Made by a program: the position numbers and the translations under genes | Part shown: one piece after another, positions 1 to 5,576 of the stretch | How positions within the stretch are numbered: the first letter of the stretch is position 1 | How the letters are laid out: every line of letters starts with the position of its first letter | Assembly: GCA_030605085.1 (NCBI GenBank) | Contig: JAUWBH010000189.1 | Coordinates: 1-11,238 of the forward strand | DNA: 11,238 nucleotides | Direction of reading: 5' to 3' | From: Promethearchaeota archaeon | GTDB lineage: Archaea > Asgardarchaeota > Lokiarchaeia > Sigynarchaeales > SOKP01 | The notes under the pieces: generated by a model | What the model saw: the letters and a program-made list of their open reading frames with translations, nothing else | Database searches by the model: none | Told to the model about the DNA's origin: nothing

Positions 1-56
1 AGGAAACCTAACATCATTGCAAAAACTATATTTGCATAAGAATCAGTTCACGACGC

Positions 57-403
57 GTATACGTCTTAATCCAGACCAACCATATGTAGAAACAAATGAT
101 GGCGTTGTTTTAACAATGTCATACGATAAATCTACTGATTCTTTTAAAGGGACCGTCTATAATCCAACATTTCAGACTTTGGATGATGTACGGGTTGAGG
201 TGCATTTGTATAAGGATTCTGATTCATATGAACTTGGACCAACTCAAGCTGAAGATCTAGCCGCTTGGGAAAGTAGAGCTGTTGAATTGTCAGCAGAAGG
301 ACGGAGTTTTGATACATGGGTGGCTCATCCAGAAACATCCTCCTCTGAATCAGAAGAAGGAGAACATGAGGAGGGACATGAGGAGGGAGAAGAACACGAT
401 TGA
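57..403 (+). pseudogene. Truncated copy of the acidic-tailed membrane-anchored protein
   Basis: This reading frame matches residues 37 onward of the intact gene at 1930-2385 with no gaps. It keeps the beta-rich domain (motifs SYDKSTDSFKGTVYNP and DVRVEVHLYKD) and the Glu/His tail ending GEEHD. Homology begins at base 57. Upstream sequence is unrelated, so the N-terminal membrane anchor and the promoter are missing. A frame open from TTG at 17 would give about 14 unrelated leading residues, but I see no reason to trust that start. Six of the eight coding differences from the intact copy change the amino acid (P/S, E/G, D/G, E/K, R/W, E/G), as expected if at least one copy is under little constraint. 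I infer a non-functional fragment made by duplication. It could still be expressed as a cytoplasmic protein, which is less likely. Bases 1-39 also read as an open frame ending RKPNIIAKTIFA-stop, possibly the end of an upstream gene, but this is too short to assign. Confidence 0.7.
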
Positions 404-436
404 ATGATAATTACATTAATAATTGATAAAGATTAA

Positions 437-456
437 TTTTTTTTCTTTTCTTATTT
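437..456 (+). terminator. T-rich terminator-like tract after copy 1
   Basis: A run of eight T is followed by CTTTTCTTATTTT about 35 bases past the stop. Archaeal RNA polymerase commonly terminates at such oligo-T tracts without a hairpin. The same tract follows the intact copy. Confidence 0.45.
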
Positions 457-483
457 TATATTAAGTTGAAGATTATTATGATT

Positions 484-729
484 TTAAGCAATTGGCTTTA
501 AGCCGATGTTATTTACGATAGTTACAATGTTGTGAAGCCCCAAATCAATCGCGATAACATTGTTTTTATTCAACAGTAAGGAACGAGGCTCTCTCTCGTA
601 CACGATCTCAACGCTGTATCGAATTCCCATCGGAACGATTCTTATTTGGTTGAACGGTCCTTGATAATTAACTTTTATTGGTTCAACGCTAATATAGAAT
701 ATTAATAAATCTAATATGTCTTTATATTT
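484..729 (-). pseudogene. tnpB: TnpB (IS200/IS605-family OrfB) remnant
   Basis: The minus strand keeps an 81-codon open frame with unmistakable TnpB features: QIRIVPMGIRYSVEIVYE, the strand before the catalytic domain, then NNVIAIDLGLHNIVTIVNN, the RuvC-I segment whose Asp is the first catalytic residue of the RNA-guided nuclease. The reading starts at KYKDILDLLIFY, which fits the PKYKD region of the family, and stops soon after GLKPIA. The rest of the RuvC domain, the zinc ribbon and the N-terminal third are absent; full TnpB proteins are usually about 350-450 residues. No tnpA partner or element ends are visible. The stop codon (484-486) overlaps the edge of the repeat ending at 485, so the element was probably cut off at that junction. 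It is dead as a nuclease. Confidence 0.85.
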
Positions 730-730
730 T
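721..730 (+). promoter_or_regulatory. Candidate TATA box for the nucleotidyltransferase unit
   Basis: TTTATATTTT lies about 52 bases before the ATG at 777. Archaeal TATA boxes sit about 25-27 bases before the start of transcription, which would leave a leader of roughly 25 bases. A closer TATA-like TTATAAA at 764-770 is too near the ATG to serve this gene. In such AT-rich DNA this is only a weak call. Confidence 0.25.
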
Positions 731-776
731 TAAGGAAAATAATTTTAATCAACAAGAGAATTCTTATAAATTAAAT

Positions 777-1016
777 ATGAGAACTGACTTGGATAAGAAA
801 TTTAGGAAAATTTCTAGAGATTTTAAAGGTAAAGTTGAGTTAACAAATAAAACACCAATAGAATATTTAGAGAAAATGTTCGTAGAAATGTATGATTTTA
901 ATTTGCAGTATTACATAGATACTGAAAGAAAACTTCACCCTAAAAAATCTAGAAAAGAGATTCTTATAGAAATGTATAAATTAAAAGAGAGATTAAAAGG
1001 AAGAAAATACAAATGA
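777..1016 (+). CDS. Small basic protein paired with nucleotidyltransferase
   Basis: A 79-residue, soluble, strongly basic and helical protein with no membrane segment. The middle reads NKTPIEYLEKMFVEMYDFNLQYYIDTERKLHPKKS and the C-terminus is Lys/Arg-rich (KLKERLKGRKYK). Its stop overlaps the start of the next gene in an ATGA arrangement (1013-1016), so the two are almost certainly co-transcribed and translationally coupled. I do not recognise the family. A short protein tightly coupled to a minimal nucleotidyltransferase suggests an antitoxin or partner subunit, by analogy with AbiEi/AbiEii and HEPN/MNT pairs, but it shows no HEPN R-x4-6-H motif and no obvious helix-turn-helix. That role is an inference. 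The ATG at 777 is the only good start in the frame. Confidence 0.75.
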   Translation: MRTDLDKKFRKISRDFKGKVELTNKTPIEYLEKMFVEMYDFNLQYYIDTERKLHPKKSRKEILIEMYKLKERLKGRKYK

Positions 1017-1642
1017 AGGACGTTCTACCCAATGCTTTAAAGCAAATAATAAAATTCCTAGAAGATTGTGAGCAAGAATTAGGAATACAATATTATTTAG
1101 TGGGAGGAATACTAGTAAATATCTACGCAACAATTAGAGCTACTCAAGATATAGATTTTGTTGTTGACATCCAATCTAAGAACATAAGTATTGAAGACTT
1201 TGTTGCTCTCTTAGAAAAGAATGATTTTCAACCATTTCAAGATTGGAGATCTTCAATATTATTAGCTAGGGATACTAAATTATTACAGTATTTTGATAAA
1301 GAGGAAATTGTAAAATTTGATAATTATATTATAGACAAATTTGACAGAAGCAAGTATAAGCGAATTGGTCCTATAGCACTTAAGAGAAGAGTAAGAGAAA
1401 AATTATTTGGTGTTGAATGTTGGGTTGCATCCAAAGAAGATTTTATTTTAAGTAAATTAGTGTTTGGAGGATGGCAAGATTATACGGACTCGCTTGGCTG
1501 CTGGATGCGATTTAAAGAAATTTTGGATGTAAATTATTTAGACAAAACCAGTAAGGAATTAGGAATATTAAGAGAATTGAGTTTATTGAAATCCGGAATA
1601 GAAGATCCTGACGAATATTTTGAAGAAATAAATGATTATTAA
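1013..1642 (+). CDS. AbiEii/MNT-like nucleotidyltransferase
   Basis: This 209-residue protein has the signature of the DNA polymerase-beta nucleotidyltransferase fold: a glycine pair in YYLVGGILVNIYA (about residues 27-39) followed by RATQDIDFVVDI (about 42-53), where the DID supplies two metal-binding Asp residues. A third acidic residue may come from VKFDNYIID near residue 105. The later ASKEDFILSKLVFGG segment (about 142-156) is typical of the AbiEii/MNT-like group, whose members transfer nucleotides to protein or RNA targets and often act as toxins or antitoxins. An AGGA at 998-1001 lies 11 bases before the ATG, which overlaps the preceding stop. The length suits the family. The target and direction of action (toxin or antitoxin) cannot be read from the sequence. 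The unit lies inside a rearranged region, which suits a mobile defence or addiction module. Confidence 0.85.
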   Translation: MKDVLPNALKQIIKFLEDCEQELGIQYYLVGGILVNIYATIRATQDIDFVVDIQSKNISIEDFVALLEKNDFQPFQDWRSSILLARDTKLLQYFDKEEIVKFDNYIIDKFDRSKYKRIGPIALKRRVREKLFGVECWVASKEDFILSKLVFGGWQDYTDSLGCWMRFKEILDVNYLDKTSKELGILRELSLLKSGIEDPDEYFEEINDY

Positions 1643-1648
1643 AATAGG

Positions 1649-1855
1649 GTGGTACAAATTCGAGACCCGAAAAGAATTCCAAAAGTATTAGAAAAGATTG
1701 AGAGATTATGGTCAAAATTCCCTGATCTTCGATTAGGACAACTCATACTTAATGTGTTCAGCCTTCACAATGGCATATATGTAGCAGTTTACAACATGGA
1801 AGATGAAGAATTCGTGAATAGAATAGAAGAGTTCTACGTAGGACGATTTGATTAA
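1649..1855 (+). CDS. Small RDPKRI...PDLRLGQLI protein (DUF1040-like)
   Basis: A 68-residue soluble protein begins at GTG, six bases after the nucleotidyltransferase stop, so it is probably the third gene of that unit. The pattern RDPKRIPKVLEKIERLW, then FPDLRLGQLILNV, then an acidic YNMEDEEFVNRIEEFY is one I associate with short bacterial and archaeal proteins, sometimes labelled DUF1040, of unknown function. The match is from memory of the pattern and has not been checked. The GTG start is supported because family members begin almost directly at the RDPKRI segment, and no ATG occurs in frame between the preceding stop and that motif. No catalytic motif is visible. It could be an independent hitchhiker rather than part of the toxin-antitoxin-like pair. 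Confidence 0.75.
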   Translation: MVQIRDPKRIPKVLEKIERLWSKFPDLRLGQLILNVFSLHNGIYVAVYNMEDEEFVNRIEEFYVGRFD

Positions 1856-1870
1856 AACATTTGACTCGTA

Positions 1871-1905
1871 TTTAAAATTTTATTTTAAAAAGTATTCCTT
1901 GGAAT
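1871..1905 (+). promoter_or_regulatory. Candidate promoter with a small palindrome
   Basis: TTTAAAATTTTATTTTAAAA from 1871 includes a TATA-like core about 55 bases before the ATG at 1930. It is followed by the palindrome ATTCC-TT-GGAAT (1894-1905) near the expected transcription start, a position that would suit an operator. Both are short patterns in AT-rich sequence. Confidence 0.25.
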
Positions 1906-1929
1906 TTCTATAAAAAAAATGAAGATGAT

Positions 1930-2385
1930 ATGAATAAAAAAAATAAAATAATAATGTTGAGTGCTTTTTTAATCATAATAGTTTTATTTGGAATAGCACT
2001 TATCGTATTCTATAATACAAATGATGAGGAGGAGTCAGGTATACGTCTTAATCCAGACCAATCATATGTAGGAACAAATGATGGCGTTGTTTTAACAATG
2101 TCATACGATAAATCTACTGATTCTTTTAAAGGGACCGTCTATAATCCAACATTTCAGACTTTGGATGGTGTGCGGGTTGAGGTGCATTTGTATAAGGATT
2201 CTGATTCATATGAACTTGGACCAACACAAGCTAAAGATCTAGCCGCTTGGGAAAGTAGAGCTGTTGAATTGTCAGCAGAAGGATGGAGTTTTGATACATG
2301 GGTGGCTCATCCAGAAACATCCTCCTCTGAATCAGAAGAAGGAGAACATGAGGAGGGACATGAGGAGGGAGGAGAACACGATTGA
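1930..2385 (+). CDS. Membrane-anchored protein with acidic, His-rich tail
   Basis: This 151-residue protein starts with MNKKNKI and a hydrophobic stretch at about residues 8-28 (LSAFLIIIVLFGIALIVFY), an uncleaved signal anchor with basic residues on the inside. The exported part, about residues 40-120, is beta-rich: VVLTMSYDKSTDSFKGTVYNP, then VRVEVHLYKDSDSYELGPT, then LAAWESRAVELSAEGWSFDTWVAHPE. It resembles small FxLYD-like or fibronectin-like sandwich domains in which GTVYNPTFQTLDGVRVEVHL is the core hairpin. The last 25 residues are almost all Ser, Glu, His and Gly (SEEGEHEEGHEEGGEHD), a likely metal-binding tail. I infer a cell-surface protein that may bind divalent metal. ATG 1930 is preferred because an ATG at 1919 runs into a stop after four codons. 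A truncated copy lies at 57-403. Confidence 0.85.
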   Translation: MNKKNKIIMLSAFLIIIVLFGIALIVFYNTNDEEESGIRLNPDQSYVGTNDGVVLTMSYDKSTDSFKGTVYNPTFQTLDGVRVEVHLYKDSDSYELGPTQAKDLAAWESRAVELSAEGWSFDTWVAHPETSSSESEEGEHEEGHEEGGEHD

Positions 2386-2467
2386 ATGATAATTACATTA
2401 ATAATTGATAAAGATTAATTTTTTTTCTTTTCTTATTTTATATTAAGTTGATGATTATTATGATTTT
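2039..2467 (+). repeat. 429-bp dispersed direct repeat, copy 2
   Basis: This is the partner of 57-485. It covers codons 37 to the stop of the membrane-anchored protein gene plus 82 bases of 3' flank, ending inside the first codons of the candidate gene at 2451. Here the reading frame continues upstream into a proper membrane anchor, so this is probably the parental copy. Confidence 0.92.
2419..2438 (+). terminator. T-rich terminator-like tract
   Basis: Eight T, then CTTTTCTTATTTT, about 33 bases past the stop of the membrane-anchored protein. This fits intrinsic archaeal termination on oligo-T. No hairpin precedes it. Confidence 0.5.
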
Positions 2468-2754
2468 GGATTCGGATATAGAATCGGCGGGTATGGTAGC
2501 GGAATCATTTTTATACTTAATTGTAGCGATAATTACATTATTACTTCTTTTTTTTTTCTAATGATATAATTAATTACAATTCTAATTCTAAATTAAATAC
2601 ATTAAAAAAGATTCATGAAAAGAATGACATACGCTGGAACTTCAAAAAAGATTTGAAAAAAGACCTTATTAATAAAAAATTAATTAGAAAAAATTTAAAT
2701 GAATTTTTTAAATTTCCAATTAAAAGTAAAAAAAGACAAAGAACATTATTTTAA
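2451..2754 (+). pseudogene. Candidate small membrane protein split at a T10 run
   Basis: Two abutting frames look like halves of one gene. The first (2451-2561) gives MIIMILDSDIESAGMVAES and then one hydrophobic helix (FLYLIVAIITLLLLFFF). It stops just after ten consecutive T at 2548-2557. The second frame, one base over, continues SNDIINYNSNSKLNTLKK through a basic stretch and ends KSKKRQRTLF-stop at 2754. With nine T instead of ten the whole would be a 100-residue single-pass protein with an acidic outside and a basic inside, a sensible topology. This may be a real frameshift, a sequencing error in the homopolymer, or slippage during transcription. I do not recognise a family. AT-rich DNA gives chance open frames, so confidence is low. 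The rest of the stretch from 2386 holds only the terminator-like tract and AT-rich sequence. Confidence 0.35.
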
Positions 2755-2805
2755 GATTATAATACTTTAAATCAAAAATCTTTAGAAAATGTAAAAATAT
2801 GTTAT

Positions 2806-4254
2806 CTAATACGAAAATCCTTTAAGTTTCTGTACTGTTGTAAAAATATTTTTCCCACCTTTTCTAAGAAAGTCCATTGCGTCTTCGATCCCTTCAACTG
2901 TTAAATTATACATGGGAATTACACTGGAAATAATCTTTCTCGTCCACGGCTGCCATTCCTCTCTTATAAGTTCAGGGTTTAACCAAACGATACCGTTTTT
3001 AAAATGTTCTGCGATCTCTCTTATATAATAAATTCCAGGCATCTCGTTCCTATGATAATAGTATATTGACCCGTATTTTTCTGTGAGCTCCCAACTTGCC
3101 TACACCGCTTAAGGGGGATTCCCTTAAACTATAGCGGCATCGCCCACAAGAACTACTTTATATTTGTTATTGAACTTTTTCAAGAATTCCTCAAATGGGA
3201 TTGCTTCATCTGGATTGCGTTGGGCGTTAAAGAACAGTTTCTCGTAAACGCAATTATGGAAGTAATAAAATTTAAAATCTTTCCAATGCGACATGTTGTT
3301 AGCAGCGGAAAATAGGATGTTCACAAGATGAGCGTATGGCGTCATCGAACCCCCGACATCCATCAAGAGTATCAATTTCACGTCGTTTTTCCGTCGTTTA
3401 TCGAATATTATTTCAATATCACCAGCATTTCTGGCCGTTTCGTCAATAGTTTTATCAAGGTCCAGCTCGTCTCGTTTACCGATCTCTTCTAATTTTCGCA
3501 AGCGTTTTAAAGCAACTTTAATTTGTCTCGTGTCTAAAACAATGTCTTTTCTATAATCTTTGAAAATTCTTTTCTGGGCAATTTGAACCGCCATGCGCAT
3601 CCCCGCACTTCCTCCAACTTGCATGCCCATGGGATTTTCTCCAGCATTTCCGAATTGCGACTGACCTTGAGTACCGATCCAGTGATCTCCGAAATTATGT
3701 TCACCGTCTTGTCTTTGCAATAGCTCTTCGAAGCGCTTTTGTAAATCTTCGAGGTTAAGAAACTGGCTCATCATTTCTTGAAAGGCTACATTTCCTTCTA
3801 ATTTATCGAGGTTTTTTTGTAACCATTCCCATATTTCGTCCTTTATCTCACCTGGAGCGTTTATTAACATCATTTCCCCTGATTTTACTTTTTCCAATAA
3901 CTCTTCAAGAAACTGTTGTAAATCTTCGACATTTATGTATTGTCTATATTCGCTTAACAATATTTGTAGCCCTGTAATTAACTCTTGAAAAGTAATATCT
4001 TTTTGTAGCCAATCCCATATCTCTTGTTTTACTTCTTCTGGAAATTTAAGCGACGCTTCCTTAAAGAAATTCGCAAAAGATATGTCAAAAATGTCAAAAT
4101 GATGCTCGTTCTTGCAAAGGATACTTCGGGAGATGTAATAGAACTCTACCATGTTGTGAATAAGTCCTTTGTCCAAGGCTTGGAGTAGAGTCATATATTC
4201 GGTAATACTAACAGGCAATCGTTCCTTAAGATAATAAAAAAACTCTACAAACAT
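2806..4254 (-). CDS. CoxE-like VWA protein, interrupted by a BHB intron
   Basis: Read as bases 4254-3131 joined to 3100-2806, this gives a 472-residue VWA-domain protein of the CoxE type, which works with a MoxR ATPase in assembling or activating metal-containing enzymes or complexes. The N-terminal helical region (1-180) is followed by the family segment HNFGDHWIGTQG (about 187-198) and the conserved DYRKDIVLDTRQIKVALKRLR. The VWA domain begins at LILLMDVGGSMTPY (about 294-307), whose DxGxS is a variant metal-ion-dependent adhesion site (MIDAS). Later motifs are FYYFHNCVY and VLVGDAAMASWELTEKYG. Unspliced DNA has three in-frame stops right after VGDAA, cutting off the C-terminal 98 residues. 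After splicing, GDAAMASWEL aligns without gaps to GDQCMYRSEL of the neighbour. AGGA at 4260-4263 sits 5 bases before the ATG. A 60-residue helical insert (about 110-170) is absent from the paralogue. The alternative is a recent pseudogene made by a palindromic insertion. Confidence 0.88.
3101..3130 (-). other. 30-nt BHB intron in the second VWA gene
   Basis: On the minus strand the exon end reads UGC-CGCU-AU and the intron starts A-GUUUAAGGG, loop AAUCC, CCCUUAAGC-GGUG-UA, then exon 2 begins G-GCA. Outer helix: UGC/GCA, 3 bp. Central helix: CGCU/GGUG, 4 bp including two G-U pairs. Inner helix: GUUUAAGGG/CCCUUAAGC, 9 bp. The two three-base bulges on opposite strands are AUA and UAG. Cutting after the second base of each bulge, as archaeal tRNA-splicing endonuclease does, removes 30 nt. 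The split codon becomes AUG (phase 2, Met375), restoring GDAAM. Retained, the insert adds in-frame TAA, TAA and TAG stops. The structure and the restored motif are seen directly; splicing itself is inferred. Confidence 0.82.
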
Positions 4255-4307
4255 ACTAATCCTAAAATTGTAATATCTTTTAACATTTTAATTTTTAATT
4301 GTTTTTT

Positions 4308-5546
4308 TTAATAAAGTGCCAATGGCACTCCTTTAAGCATCTCAACAGTCGTAAATATATTTTTTCCTTTTGTTTTTAAGTAGTCCATAGCCTTTTCAAT
4401 ACCCTCAATCGTTAACGGGAAAGTTGGGATAACTTTTGAAATAACTAATTGCGTCCATGTCAACCAATTATATAGGTCGTTTACAGGACTCAACCAAATC
4501 ACTCCGTTCTTAAAATGACGGGCAATTCTTTTTATATAATAAATTCCGGGTTTTTTATTGGTTACACCATCGTAAATAGCTCCGTAAGGCCTTTTTAATT
4601 CGCTGCGGTACATACATTGGTCACCTACAACTACCACGCGATATGAACTATTGTATTTTCTTAAAAAATCGTTAAATTCAATTGCTTCCTCTTGATTTCG
4701 ACTAGCTTTTTCGTATAAATAATTGTAAATGCAATTATGAAAATAATAATGCTTAAAATCTTTCCAGTGCGACATACTATATGCTGCAGAAAATAAGAGA
4801 TTAACTCGATGAGTATAGGGGTCCATTGTACCGCCAACATCCATTATAAGCAGAAGTTTTACGTTGTTTTTTCTCTTTTTTTCGAAGATTAGTTCGATTT
4901 CACCAGAATTTCTGGCTGTATTATCAATCGTTTTTTTAAGATTTAACTCGTTTTTCTTACCAATCTCGTCTAATTTTCGAAGCCGCTTTAGAGCTACTTT
5001 AATTTGTCTAGTGTCGAGGACGATATCCTTTCTGTAATCTTTGAATATCCTTTTTTGAGCAATTCTTATCGCCTTACGCATGCCGAAAGCGTCGCCAAAC
5101 TTTATACCCGCAGAATTTAAACCAGAATGACCGAATTGCGACCACCCTTGAGTTCCAATCCATTTATTCCCGAAATTGTGCTCGCTATCTTGTTCTTTCA
5201 ATAATTGTGCTAATTGTCTTTCTAACGATTCCAAATCAACATCTTCAAACAATTCTTTAATTTCTGGTAAAAAATGTAATAAACTTATATCTTTTTGCAG
5301 CCACTTCCAGATTTCCTGTTTTATATCCACTGGAAATTTAATTGAAACCTCCTCGAAAAAATTTGCGAAACACCAATCGAATATGTCAATGTGATGCTCG
5401 TTCTTACATAAAATACTTCGTGATATGTAGTAGAACTCTACCATGTTGTGTATAAGTCCTTTATTTAAAGCTTGCAATAAGGTTAAGTACTCTGTAATAG
5501 ATACAGGTAATCGCTTCTTTAAAAAATAAAAAAAATTTATGAACAT
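4308..5546 (-). CDS. CoxE-like VWA domain protein, intact paralogue
   Basis: A 412-residue uninterrupted protein with the same layout as the downstream gene. It begins MFINFFYFLKKRLPVSITEY, has a short helical linker with EIWKWLQKDI (about 78-87), then HNFGNKWIGTQG (123-134) and YRKDIVLDTRQIKVALKRLRKL. The VWA domain starts at LLLIMDVGGTMDPY (231-244), with a DxGxT in place of the classic DxSxS, then HYYFHNCIY, VVVVGDQCMYRSEL (304-317) and a C-terminal KKPGIYYIKRIARHFKNG. Proteins of this family pair with MoxR ATPases and are thought to act as adaptor subunits that bring the ATPase to its target. It starts 30 bases after the ATPase stop, with AGGA at 5553-5556 six bases before the ATG, and is followed 53 bases later by its paralogue. 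Two different VWA partners for one ATPase suggest either a mixed complex or two targets. No cox or other substrate genes are visible to say which enzyme is served. Confidence 0.92.
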   Translation of the reverse strand: MFINFFYFLKKRLPVSITEYLTLLQALNKGLIHNMVEFYYISRSILCKNEHHIDIFDWCFANFFEEVSIKFPVDIKQEIWKWLQKDISLLHFLPEIKELFEDVDLESLERQLAQLLKEQDSEHNFGNKWIGTQGWSQFGHSGLNSAGIKFGDAFGMRKAIRIAQKRIFKDYRKDIVLDTRQIKVALKRLRKLDEIGKKNELNLKKTIDNTARNSGEIELIFEKKRKNNVKLLLIMDVGGTMDPYTHRVNLLFSAAYSMSHWKDFKHYYFHNCIYNYLYEKASRNQEEAIEFNDFLRKYNSSYRVVVVGDQCMYRSELKRPYGAIYDGVTNKKPGIYYIKRIARHFKNGVIWLSPVNDLYNWLTWTQLVISKVIPTFPLTIEGIEKAMDYLKTKGKNIFTTVEMLKGVPLALY

Positions 5547-5576
5547 TTAAATTCCTAAAATTAATGTCTTAACATT

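Larger units (their letters stand above)
57..485 (+). repeat. 429-bp dispersed direct repeat, copy 1
   Basis: Aligned by eye to 2039-2467 at a constant offset of 1982, with nine mismatches and no indels. The repeat runs from inside the coding region to about 82 bases past the stop. Sequences on both outer sides (1-56 and after 485) do not match those around copy 2, so this is a dispersed duplication rather than a tandem array. The right edge at 485/486 coincides with the broken end of a tnpB remnant. Confidence 0.92.

Noticed and set aside
144..338. Minus-strand open frame of 64 codons
   Set aside because: It is antisense to the repeated coding block, with no ribosome site or family features; it is a shadow of the real frame.
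361..400. Short tandem repeat (GAGGAGGGACAT units) considered as a regulatory or CRISPR-like repeat
   Set aside because: It is simply the codons of the Glu/His-rich protein tail, present in frame in both copies, with no spacers.
764..770. TATAAA-like sequence just before the gene at 777
   Set aside because: Only about 10 bases from the ATG, it would place transcription start inside the coding region.
1512..1715. Minus-strand open frame of 67 codons
   Set aside because: It overlaps the nucleotidyltransferase end and the following gene on the other strand, and its hydrophobic composition is what antisense AT-rich coding gives.
3043..3123. A frameshift or ordinary pseudogene break between two pieces of the VWA gene
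   Set aside because: The two pieces are in the same frame (404 codons apart) and only a 30-nt palindrome intervenes. Its exact BHB removal restores the conserved alignment, so an intron explains it better.
3101..3130. A spliceosomal or group II type GT...AG intron
   Set aside because: A GT...AG register also gives a 30-nt excision, but it yields Ile instead of the conserved Met. Such introns are not expected in archaea at this size, and the BHB register fits both fold and protein.
5176..5394. Plus-strand Ser/Cys-rich open frame
   Set aside because: It is antisense to the intact VWA gene, and its low-complexity composition marks it as a shadow.
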